Shown: in pieces, positions 34,070 through 45,245 of the stretch
How the letters are laid out: the number at the start of each line of letters is the position of its first letter
How positions within the stretch are numbered: the first letter of the stretch is position 1
NCBI GenBank assembly: GCA_026724425.1
Contig: JAIUCV010000349.1
Span: 1 to 64,000 of the forward strand
Origin: Erythrophleum ivorense
Lineage: Eukaryota; Streptophyta; Magnoliopsida; Fabales; Fabaceae
DNA length: 64,000 nt
Reading direction: 5' to 3'
Position numbers and translations under genes: made by a program
Notes under the pieces: generated by a model
What the model saw: the letters and a program-made list of their open reading frames with translations, nothing else
Told to the model about the DNA's origin: nothing
Databases searched by the model: none

Positions 34070-35230
34070 AAAATTTTGTGTACACATGCATTCTATAACA
34101 GCCTCGGGAAGATTTCAAACTGTCATTCAAGGTAACTAAGAGATATGTTTGTCTAATTTTTGGATTGACAATTTCCAAACAATTTCTAATGTAGGTTACT
34201 TTCTAGATTGTTTTTAGTCAAGGTCTTGATTAGTGGTGTAAAAAATAATCTCATGGTTGTCGATGAAAGATACGATATTCACAGAAGTAATTACCATATC
34301 TCTGCCTCAAAAAGATTGCTATTCAAAATATTTAGCACCAACAATATGACTATGAATTAGACAATGCTTCATTAATAAACAAATTTTCCCCTTGCTAAGG
34401 GTTCATTTATACCTAATTTTTTGTGTTCATGATGTTAAATATCATATGTATGCACCATTCACCTAAATTAATAGAACAGTTGATGATAAATATTTCCTTG
34501 AAAAAGAAAACTAATATGTTTTTACCAATTTCAATCTTTTATGTGTCTATATATATATATATGTATGTAAAAGTAGATAATTTTCTGTGTGCCATTAGTT
34601 TTTTTCAATTTGTTTTCTTTTAAGTCTAAAAAACTTTGCACAAGTCCTGACACCAACAGTCAAAATATTTGTCATCCCTATTGGATCTCTTTGAAACTTC
34701 AACGCGATAGTTGATGGATTAAGTTTTGAATTTAAAAAAAAAACCTGCTCTTTTAGTATTTTTCTGGCTGCAGAATTCAAACGAACTTTTCAACAACATA
34801 GGATTGTGTTCGTAGTAACAAGGAACCTACGTGCTTGACAATCTTCTTCTGACCAAACCTCCATTTAATAATTAATAATAATGTTTCCACTCCAGTCCAC
34901 ATCACACTCTATCAAAGGCTTATAATCTGCCACATATAACCATACTTTTATCGGGTCGGTGGACATTTTCTGCACATTTTGATGCAGCGTCAACATCCTC
35001 ACTCCGAAGCAAACACAAATTTTCAAACATTACTTCTCTGCACAGTAAGTACCTGCAGCAAATATAAGCCTAACCCGGATAAGAAAAGCCAAGAAAAAAC
35101 CATCTGCGATTCAAAATATTCAGCATCAATAAGATAATTATCAATGAGATGTCTCTCACTAATTTTCAAAGACTACTCTAGAAATTTTTTTTTTCACACT
35201 ACTAATCAGTAGACTATGACTAAAAACATA
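34070..35230 (+). repeat. Tandem unit 2: type-B 5' flank
   Basis: It matches 36,610-37,630 continued at 40,856-41,100, with the LINE inserted between (for example caaggaacctacgtgcttga in both). It contains an inverted partial copy of module X near 34,800-34,860. No gene was seen in it. Confidence 0.7.
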
Positions 35231-35674
35231 ATCTAGATAATAAACCCCCAAGGTTGAGGCTGATGCTCTCCTGAACTAGCTTCTGATAAAACTATTCGAA
35301 AATTCTGTGCATAGAAATATTCAGCACCAGTTCTGCACGTTATAGGTTTTTTTTTTTTTCTTCCTTTCATTATAACAGAGTAAAAGATAAACATGATTTC
35401 TTCTACCAAAAAAAAAGGGAGATTTTTTCTAGTATTCTATAGTAGCCATTCGTCTAAAGGTTACCATTGCCTGCACCTGCATTTATTGCTTGGTTGAATA
35501 TTACCTAACCTAATAATCTTGTTTTGACCAAAACTGTAGAGTTTAATAATTTGACGTTTCCACTCCAGTCCACATCTCTTTTTTTCAATGGTTTCCAAGT
35601 TCCAAATCTGCCATATTTCACCATATCCCAGAATTTGATAATAAACCCCCAATGTTGATGTTGATCATCAGAAA

Positions 35675-36458
35675 ATGTTTCGCCTCATGAATTCTATTAA
35701 AGCCTTTCTGCTTCTGTGTCTTATAGACCTTTGGATTGCCAGAATCCAAGGAGAGCCTACTTACAATTATAACTCCTGCCCAAACACAACCACTTTTGCC
35801 CCAAACAGCACATACCAAACCAATCTTAATCACTTACTTTCTTCCCTTCCTCAAACGCCAATCAAAGCGATGGATTTTACAACACCACTGTCGGCCAAAA
35901 CAACCCCAGCAACACCGTCTACGGCCTCTTCCTGTGCCGCGGAGACGTCACCATTCCGACGTGTCAAGACTGTGTTTCCACGGCAACCAAACAGGTGCTT
36001 CAAAAATGCCCCATTGAGAAAGAAGCCGTCATTTGGTACGACGAGTGCTTGTTACGATACTCCGACCAGTATTTCTTCTCCACAGCGCAAGAATACCCCA
36101 TGATTTTTTTGTCCAACACCGGCAATGTATCAGAGCAGAGTCGCTTTATGCAAGTGTTGGCTGATTGCGGTGGCGGAACAAGCGGCGAACGGTGGTGGCG
36201 GCAAGAAATTTGCGACTAAAGAAGCAAACTTCAGTACTTTTCAAAATCTATATACCCTTGGGCAGTGCACGCCGGATTTATCTGGGGATGATTGTAATAG
36301 ATGTCTGCAAATAACAATTGCAAACCTACCTAATTGCTGTGACGGGAAGCAAGGGGGAAGAGCCCTCACTCCCAGTTGCTATATTAGGTATAAACTGTAT
36401 CCCTTTTACAATGACGTGTCTACGCCACAAGCTCCTACGACAGAATTCACTCCCAAAG
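35675..36458 (+). pseudogene. Type-B CRK remnant B2 (exon 1)
   Basis: Exon 1 of a CRK is nearly complete: a signal peptide (about codons 5-26, ending IQGEPTY), first DUF26 motif CRGDVTIPTCQDC, second motif CTPDLSGDDCNRC, and CCDGKQGGR. It ends at a correct donor after PKG (GT at 36,459). Two lesions break it. A one-base shift lies near 35,853. An 8-bp loss lies at about 36,166, seen by comparison with B3, which keeps ACTATGCGTGCA there. No membrane or kinase exon follows before the next repeat unit at 36,600, so this is an isolated, non-functional ectodomain exon. Confidence 0.85.
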
Positions 36459-36599
36459 GTATGGAATAAAGGACAGAGTAAGCTACCATTTCTTCCTTCA
36501 AATATCTATGTTTGGTCTGTTTACTCTGTTTAGTCCAACCAAAAAAAAAAGAAAATGGCATTTTGGGTTTGATTCGCAGTAAAAATGAGGGTAGCACAT

Positions 36600-37095
36600 T
36601 TGCATGCTTGTCTTATATTTGACATGAAACTTGCGTGTACACATGCGTTCCATAACAACCTCCGGAAGGTTTGAAATTGTCATTCAAGGTAACTGAGAGA
36701 CATGTTTGTCTAATTTTTGGATTGACAATTTCGGAACAATGTCTAATGGAGGTTACTTTCTAGATTGTTTTTAGTCAAGGTCTTGATTAGTGGTGTAAAA
36801 AATAACCTCAGAGTCGTAGTTGAAAGATTCCATCATCACAGAAGTAATTACCATATCTCTACCCCAAAAAGATTGCTATTCAAAATATTTAGGACCAATA
36901 ATATGACTATGAATGAGACAATGCTTAATTAATAAACAAATTTTCCGCTTGCAAGAGTTGATTTATGCCTTACTTTTTGTCTCTTTATGACATTAAATAT
37001 CATATGCAGGCATCCTTCACCTCCATGAACAGACCAGTTGATGATAATATATGTCGTTAAAAAAAAAACTTTTTTTCTATCGATTTCAATCTAAT

Positions 37096-37134
<39 letters not shown>

Positions 37135-37151
37135 ATAGAAAGTTGTACCGT

Positions 37152-37192
<41 letters not shown>

Positions 37193-37613
37193 ATAGAAAG
37201 TTGTACCGTTTATAAATTATAAATAATGCGATTTCATATCTCAGGCCGTGTGCCATTATTTTCTTTTTTGGATCTTTTTTTCAAAATTTGAAAAACTTTG
37301 CACGGGCATTGACACTAATTGTCAACACATGTGCTATCCTATTGGATATCTTTTAAACTTCAACGGGATGTGATAGAAGTAATCTACAGTTGCTGGGTTA
37401 AGTTTTGGATTAATTATTTTTCTGGCTCTAGATTCAGACGGAACTTTTCAACAACATAGGATGGTGTTCGAAGCAACAAGGAACCTACGTGCTTGACAAT
37501 CTTCTGACCAAACCTCCATTTAATAATTAATAATATTGTTTCCACTCCAGTCCACATCACACTCTATCAAAGGCTTCTAAATCTGTCCCATGTAACCATA
37601 TTTTTATCAGGAC
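36600..37613 (+). repeat. Tandem unit 3: type-B 5' flank (left of LINE)
   Basis: A copy of 34,070-35,000. It continues after the LINE at 40,856-41,106. Confidence 0.7.
37095..37208. repeat. Duplicated compound microsatellite
   Basis: Two nearly identical 56-58-bp units in tandem, each made of (AC)n, then (AT)n, then ataatagaaagttgtaccg. Unit 1 is 37,095-37,150 and unit 2 is 37,151-37,208. Confidence 0.9.
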
Positions 37614-37630
37614 GGTGAACATTTTCTGCA
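37614..37630. repeat. Target-site duplication of LINE 1 (left)
   Basis: ggtgaacattttctgca, 17 bp, is repeated exactly at 40,839-40,855. Confidence 0.9.
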
Positions 37631-40600
37631 ACTCTGCCTATGACGAGCCTTGATGCAAATTATTTTTCATAGCCGGTCCCAAGTTCGGAAAAAAGAGGAG
37701 GGTTGTGTTAGGTAATTGACAGCCAACGTAAAACTTTGTCGAATCTTTATGACATGGACAATCGATATATTAAACGTAATGCTAGGTCGTTGCCCGAAGT
37801 AACGCGCTGTATAGCTTGAGTACAGTGACAAGTGAGCAAGAGCCGCTACATCGTCGCCTGAGTGTAGTGAAAAATAAGCAAGGGCTTCCACATTTTCGTG
37901 AACGAATGTGGGTAAAGAAGCTAGTTTATGAGAGTAGGATTCGTTTTGGGACTTGGAATATAGGTACACTTACGGGTAAGTCAATGGAAATAGTAGATAC
38001 CATGATTAGGAGGAAAATTAATTTTATGTGTTTACAAGAAACTAAATGGGTAGGAGAAAAAGTGAAAGAATTAGATACTTCGGGTTTTAAACTTTGGTAT
38101 ACTGAGAAGGCTAAATCTAGAAATAGAGTAGGTATAATTGTAGATAAGTTTTGAAAAAATGCTATAGTAGATGTAAAAAGGTTAGGAGATAGAATCATTG
38201 CATTAAAGTTAGTAGTAGAAAAGGAAATTTTTAATGTCATTAGTGCCTATGCACCACAAGTAGGACTAGAAGAATATCACAAAGTAAAGTTTTGGGAGGA
38301 TTTAGAATGTTTAGTTCAGGAAATACCATTAGGAGAAAAGATTCTTTTAGGATGGGATCTAAATGGTCATGTGGGAAGTGTATCTTTAGGTTACGAGGGT
38401 GTTCATGGAGAATATGGCATAGGGGAAGCAAATGCAGAGGATAAAACTATTCTAGACTTTTCATTGACGTTCGATCTTATATTAGCTAACACTTGTTTTA
38501 GAAAGCGTGAGGAACATCTTATCACGTACAAAAGTGGAAGGGTATGTTCTCAAATTGATTTCTTTCTTATAAGAAAATCGGATAGAAAACTTTGCATGGA
38601 TTGCAAAGTTATACCTGGAGAGAGTTTAACTACTAAACTTAGAGTTCTGGTGATGGATGTACGAGTTAGGAGGGGAGTAAAAAACAAAGGCCAAAATAGG
38701 GTGTTAAGGACTAAGTGGTGGCAACTAAAGGGAGATAAAGAAAAGAATGTGCAGAAACGGATTGTGGAGGAAAGACCTTGGGAAATATAAGGAAGTGCTA
38801 ACGATATGTGGAATGGAATGGCTAAAGAGATTAGGAAAGTAGCAAAGGAAATATTAGGTGAATCAAAAGGTTTTGGACCTAGAGATAAAGAATCTTGGTG
38901 GTGGGATGCAAGCGTGCAAGATAAGGTTAAAATTAAGAGGGAGTGTTATAAAGTGTGGTCATTATATAGGAGTAATGAAAATTGCGAGAAATATAAAGTC
39001 GCTAAGAAAGAGACTAAGAAGGCAGTGAGCGAAGCGAGAATGAGGGCATTCGATGGGTTATACCAATCTTTAGGTACTAAAGTTAGGGAAAGAAATATTT
39101 ACAAGTTAGCTAAAAGTAGAGAAAGAAAGACAAGAGACGTTGATCAAGTAAAATGTATTAAAAATGAAGAAGGTAAAGTCTTGGTCACGGAATAAGATAT
39201 CAGAGAACGATGGAAGAATTATTTTCATAGGCTTTTCAATGAAGGCCAGGAGATTGCATTGCAATCGGATAGGTTAGACACTAGAGAAGAGGATCAAAAT
39301 TATACTTTTTATCGTAGGATTTGTGAGGCAGAGGTAAAAGAAGCATTAAAGAGAATGGAGAGTGGCAGAGCAGTTGGACCGGATAATATACCTATTGAGG
39401 TATGGAAGGGTTTAGGAGGGAAAGGTATAAGTTGGCTCACAAAGTTATTTAATGAAATTATGAGATTTAAGAGAATGCCAGATGAGTGGAGGAGAAGTTC
39501 TTTAATTCCTATTTATAAGAATAAGGGAGACATTCAAAATTGTGCAAATTATAGAGGAATTAAGCTCATGAGTCACACAATGAAATTATGGGAAAGAGTA
39601 ATTGAGCAATGATTAAGGAAAGAGACCCAAATTACGGAGAATCAATTTGGTTTTATGCCGGGAAGGTCAACTATGGAAGCATTATATTTGTTGCGAAAAT
39701 TAATGGAGCGATATCAAGAGAATCAAAGAGATTTACACATGGTGTTTATCGATTTAGAAAAAACATATGATAGAGTACCAATAAAGGTTCTATGGAAGGC
39801 TTTGGAGAAAAAAGGAGTTCGTATAGCTTATATTCGAGCAATACAAGATATGTATAGTGAGGCTACAACTAGTGTAATAACAAAAGGTGGATGTACAGAA
39901 GATTTGCCGATAACTATTGGTTTACATCAATGGTCAACTCTGAGTCCTTATCTATTTACTTTAGTATTGGATGTGCTTACTGAACATATCCAAGAGCTGG
40001 TACCATGGTGTATGCTATTCGCAGATGATATTGTCTTAGTTGGGGAATCGAGAGTGGAAATGAATGAGAAGTTAGAGAGGTAGAGATTAGTTTTGGAAAC
40101 TCATGGATTTCGTTTAAGTAAAAATAAAACCGAGTATATGGAGTGTAAGTTTAGTAAGAGACACATCACTTCTAGCGTAGAAGTGAAAATTGGAGAACAT
40201 ATTATACCACAAGTCACACGATTTAAATATCTTGGATCCGTCATACAACATAATGGGGAAATAGAAGAAGACGTAAAGCATAGGATTCAAGCGGGATGGA
40301 TGAAGTGGAAGAGTGCTTCGGGTGTTATTTGTGATAGAAGAGTACCACTCAAACTTAAAGGTAAATTCTATCGTACAGTAATAAGACCTGCAATGTTGTA
40401 TGGAACTGAGTGTTGGGCAATAAAAAGTCAACAAGAGAATAAGTTCAATGTTGCAGAGATGAGAATATTGCATTGGATGAGTGGGCACACTAGGCGAGAT
40501 CGGATTAGAAATGAATACATTAGAGAGAAAGTAGAAGTCGCCCCTATTGTGGAAAAGATTGTAGAATTAAGACTTAGATGGTTTGGTCATGTTGGGAGAA

Positions 40601-40803
40601 GACCTATAGAAGCCCCAGTTAGGAGAGTAGATGAGATGGAGAATAGTCTAATAATTAGAGGTAGAGGAAGACCAAGACAAACTATAGGAGAAATTATTAA
40701 GAGAGACTTAGATTTAAATGGTTTGTCTAAAAATATGATTTATGATAGGTGCTTATGGCGTCGATTGATCCATGTAGCCGACCTCACTTAGTGGGAAAAG
40801 GCT

Positions 40804-40838
<35 letters not shown>
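37631..40838 (+). mobile_element. RTE-type LINE 1, near full length
   Basis: This non-LTR retrotransposon of 3.2 kb is bounded by a perfect 17-bp duplication. One reading frame, from about 37,816 to 40,791, encodes an apurinic-type endonuclease (FGTWNIGTLTGKSMEIVDTM; CLQETKW; ILANTCFRK) and a reverse transcriptase (AVGPDNIPIEVWKG; VFIDLEKTYDRVP; FADD at 40,018-40,029). The 3' UTR is only about a dozen bases before a (TTG)n tail of about 35 bp. Single-frame endonuclease-RT, a short 3' UTR and a simple-repeat tail are typical of the RTE clade. Five in-frame stops (38,152 TGA; 38,788 TAA; 39,193 TAA; 39,610 TGA; 40,081 TAG) disable it, but I see no frameshift. It interrupts the 5' flank of the type-B pseudogene B3. 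Confidence 0.92.
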
Positions 40839-40855
40839 GGTGAACATTTTCTGCA
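40839..40855. repeat. Target-site duplication of LINE 1 (right)
   Basis: ggtgaacattttctgca, identical to 37,614-37,630. It follows the (TTG)n tail directly. Confidence 0.9.
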
Positions 40856-41106
40856 CATTTTAATACAGACGTCAACATCCTCACTCTGTGAAGCAAACAC
40901 AAATTTTCAAACATCACTTCTCTGTTCAGTAACTTACCTTCAGCAAATATAAGCGTAATCCGGTTAAAAAAAAAAACGAGAAAAAAACCATGTGCTATTC
41001 AAAATATTCAGCATCAATAAGATAACTATCAGCGAGATGTCCATCACTAACTATCAAAGACTACTCTACAAGAATTTTTTTCTCATTACTAATCAGAAGA
41101 CTATGA

Positions 41107-43980
41107 TTAACATGTGGAACACCGGCAATGTATCAGAACAGAGTCGCTTTATGCAATTGTTGGCTGATACTATGCGTGCAGTGGCGGAACAAGCGGCGAA
41201 CGGAGGTGGCGGCAAGAAATTTGCGACTAAAGAAGCAAACTTCATTACTTTTCAAAATCTGTATACTCTTGGGCAGTGCACGCCGGATTTATCAGGGGAT
41301 GATTGAAATAGGTGTCGGCAAATAACAATTGCAAACCTATCTAATTGCTGTGATGGGAAGCAAGGGGGAAGAGTATCCTCACTCCCAGTTGCTCTATTAG
41401 GTATGAACTGTGCCCCTTTTACCAAGACGTCCCAAAGGTTATCTTCTTTTTTTCCAAGAGATCAAATAAAAGAACAGAGTATGTTTGGTCTGTCTAGTCT
41501 TGAACAAATTATTATTATCAAATCAGTCTAAAAGTTTTTAAGAAACATTAACTTGGCTGTGAATGAATTTTTTCAAACCTGAAATGTTGCCATTTTAACA
41601 TGTTCCATAAGCTTGCCAACCCAAAAAGAAAAAAAGGGCATTTTGGGCTTGATTCGCAGTTAAAGGGAGGGTAGCCCCTTTGGATGCTTGTCAAAAACCA
41701 CTCGTCTTTGTAGCCAAGTTTTTAAATGGTTTGCTAATCAACTGTATCATCCAATGATATTCCAAGTTGAAGAAGGTTAATTTACATGGAGAATTCTATC
41801 AACAAGAAAATAACTGAACTCACCGAAAGATTGAATTGACGTGTTTTTCAAATAATTTGGAATGGTTTGATGGTATCTTTAAAAGACAAAACTAATGGAA
41901 TAAATTAATATATTTTAAAAATCAAAATTGTAGTTTACTCTGGAGAATATTCAATAGCATATATGGTAAATGGATCAATATAACAAAGGAACCAAAGTGT
42001 TAAGGTACATATATATATATTTTAAATATAAAATTATATGGGTTGAGCAAAACTTGGCATGGTTAGTTTTTTGAGAGACAACAAAGCTAACTCTTTGATA
42101 AAATTATTAGCGATGGATATGATATGAAGTGATGTATGTCTGATTCATCAATTAGCAAATATGTTTTCTTCTATTTGTTCAGGTAAAAGCAAGACTTTTG
42201 CTGGAACAATTATTGCCATTGTTATTCCAACAGTGATATTCATATTGCTGATCTCGCTTTGCTGCTGGTACCTAAATAGAAGAGCAAGGAAAAAGTATGC
42301 TTCAGTTCCTAAACAAACTGGTATGATAATTATCAGTTTTGATGTTTAGATACTTCAATATATGTGGAAGTAAAGAAGTTTCCTTTCATAAATAGTATCA
42401 TAAATTTACAATGAACTAACAATTTTCTATTTACCATTCAAACGTGTCTGTAGTAAACATAGTACAAGAAGGTTTTGCGTAATTGATTAAATCTTTGTGT
42501 TTGTGTTTGGTTATATAGTTGAGATTTCAAGTGTAGGATTCCTACAATTTGATTTAGATACCATCAAATCAGCCACAAACAACATCTGTCCTGACAATAA
42601 ACTGGGTCAAGGAGGATTTGGTGAAGTATACAAGGTATACAAAACAATTTCAATTATAGAAATTGGAATCACTCTCAAAATTATAAAATTATTGGTTGGT
42701 AGATGGTTTTTAATAGTTGGTTATTTTTATATTCAAGGTACGCTGCCTGGTGGAGAAGAGATAGCCGTGAAGAGACTATCAGGCAGCTTTAAACAAGGTG
42801 TAGAACAGTTTAAGAATGAGGTTGTTATGATGGAATCTTGTAAGGTTACTAGGATTTTGCTTGATGAATAGGAGAAGATACTGATATATGAATTTGTGCC
42901 CAACAAAAGCCTGGATCATTTTCTGTTTGGTAAGTTTTGCAGAAGTATTTTCTACATTTAGGTACACTTTTAATCACCCAATCACAATAATTTTTATTAG
43001 AAATTGGGTTGAATGAAGATACTTGAGTAAGAATCTGAATCAAATTTTTTATCCTATAAATTAAATTTGCTTCTTGCTGACTCTATGGAGTTCAAAACAG
43101 AGGTCAGTTGGATTGGTCTAAGTGTCATAAGATTATTGGAGGCATTGCATGGGAGATTCTTGATTCAAACTCATACACCACAATTTCAAAGCTAGCAATG
43201 TACTATTGGATGAAGATTTCAATCCAACAATTTTTGATTTTGGCATGGTTAGAATTTTTAGAGTTGATCAAATCCAAGCAAACACAAATAGAGTTGTTGG
43301 TACCTAGTAAACTATTGAAATCAAAATTTTCATACCAATTGATTTGTGTCATAATTCATAAAGAGCTAAGCAAAAGATGTCATTTATCATATAACGTGTG
43401 TTGTATTGCATGGCTCTGGAATATGCAATGCATGGTCAAATTTCAATTAAATTTGATATATATATATATAGAGTTTTGGTATCCTGATTCTAGAGATCAT
43501 TAGTGGTAAGAAGAATACATCTTTCTATGTATCATGTTATGCTAAAGACCTGTTAAGCTATGTAAGTTGATTACTAAAGTTAAAAACTCAAAATGGAAAA
43601 GTTTCTTATGGTAGAGAGATCAAAATATTATTGAATTTGCAGGCTAGGAAGCTCTAGAGGGAATGGACGCCAATAGAACTGCTAGATCCTAGTCTAAAGG
43701 ATTCTTATTCAAGAAATGACGTTGTTAGATGCATTCATATAAGCTTGTTATGCATTTAGGAAAATCCAGTTCAGAGACCCACAATACAATCTCTTATGGT
43801 GATGCTAAATAGTCACTCGATCACCTTGCCTGATCCTCAAAACTTGCATTTTTTATTGATCATACTAGAACATATTCAAACAAGCCAACCAATGATGAAA
43901 AGAAGTTTGATCATTCTACAAGCAAGTCAGTGTAGTGGTCTATGGATGAAGATACAATTTCTAACTCTTATCCTTGCTAG
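41107..43980 (+). pseudogene. Type-B CRK pseudogene B3
   Basis: Seven-exon CRK relic. Exon 1 starts abruptly at 41,107 in the second DUF26 domain, has TGA for a domain cysteine (41,305) and runs to about 41,455. The membrane exon (42,183-42,319; AGTIIAIVIPTVIFILLI), P-loop exon (42,519-42,634; LGQGGFGEVYK) and lysine exon (42,738-42,929; IAVKRLS) follow. The last of these has a divergent stretch and a TAG where HRNLV should be. In exon 5 (43,101-43,316) a deletion with frameshift removes the HRD catalytic loop, though DFG is recognisable out of frame. Exon 6 (about 43,390-43,561) has gained a (TA)n run in its coding part. Exon 7 (43,643-43,980) has several stops. Clearly dead. Confidence 0.88.
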
Positions 43981-44015
43981 TTTTTAGAAGTAAATATTCT
44001 TATGGGCAAAAGAAA

Positions 44016-44579
44016 ATTGTTAGGCAATAAGATCCTTGTTGCTACTAGGTGAGTAAAAAATCTATTTGAATTCTATTGCATGGCAAAGAGTAGGGGTTTT
44101 ACTTTAATACTCAACTCAGTAGTGTATATTTATTTGCATAAGTTAGAAACTGAAGTTTCAATATAAAATTGAATGCAAAACATTCCTTTAAATAGTTAAG
44201 GAGTCAGGAATCAAAGCAAGTAATTCGTATTCACCTTTTAAGTGGAGGACAATGAAAGTTCATGCAATAATCAAAGCAAAGCATAGACATATGTATCTTT
44301 TACTCAGTAATCAATGAAGTTTCTACCATAAAATCTAGTGATGATTCTTGTACCATTACACAGATCATATTTGGGACAATTGCACCAATGGAGAAAAAAA
44401 ATTGTTAGAGGATTGATCTTAATGAATAGAAAAGAAGAAAGGGCACTTGCCTATCTTTGAAAGTGATCAAGTTGTCATTATACAAATATTTTAACAATAA
44501 AACTTCAACTCATATATAATGATTTCTAAAGAAATACCTCTGGTATCAAGAAAGGAAAAATATATAAACCATCATGCCA
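44016..44579. repeat. Module X remnant, copy 3
   Basis: It begins with aattgttaggcaataagatc, which aligns with 25,478 and 671. Its right part (about 44,280-44,420) aligns with 2,060-2,200 (gattcttgtac). The middle is shortened. It joins the 3' end of B3 to the 3' end of A3, which are convergent. Confidence 0.55.
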
Positions 44580-45225
44580 GCGAGGAAAGAAATTACTTAT
44601 AGAGATTTTCATTTAGAGAGCATGGTTTGAAATTACTACTATATTGAGAAGAGCCGGATTCCTTTTTCCCAATGGATGGTTCCATTTGATTGCACATGTA
44701 AGAATGCTAACTCTTTAGGAAATGGCAATTGAATTGAATCATTGCTAAGATACAAAGCAATTGTAACCAGGGAAGCCCTGAGATCTAGATTTTCTTGAAC
44801 GTATAACAAACCAAAATGAATGCATCGAATGATTCGACTAATTGAATCAATTTATGTCAGATTTGAATCCAATATTTCTAATGATTTTCCATTCCGCCAT
44901 TGTATCCATGCCTGAAAATATTATGTCATCAAATCATTGCCTTTCTTAGCTTTGACGTTGTTAATTTAAATGATGCTTTGAGCTGTACTAATGAAAGAAA
45001 CAATAATTAGAACTTAGTACTTACATAATTGATTAGGATATTATCATATTGTGATTCATAAAAATTGTCATTCCTCTTTCCATGAATAATTTCTAGAACT
45101 ATAATTCCAAAGCTAAAGATACTGACATTTTAAAAAAAAATTTCCAAGCATTGCATATTTCTTTGATATGTAATCGTTTCAAAAAAGGAAAAATATTATG
45201 AATGTTGAAATTTTATCTAAAAGAT

Positions 45226-45245
45226 ACTATAAAAAGAATATTTCA
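45226..45245. repeat. Target-site duplication of LINE 2 (left)
   Basis: actataaaaagaatatttca, 20 bp, is repeated exactly at 48,391-48,410. Confidence 0.92.

Noticed and set aside
37667..38431. Minus-strand open frames over LINE 1
   Set aside because: They are antisense shadows of the endonuclease frame and show no domain.
40749..40952. Short plus-strand frame with a poly-valine run
   Set aside because: The valines are the translated (TTG)n tail of LINE 1 read out of its frame; not a gene.
43108..43503. 131-codon plus-strand frame as a gene
   Set aside because: Its start overlaps exon 5 of pseudogene B3 and it then reads an out-of-frame translation; not an independent gene.
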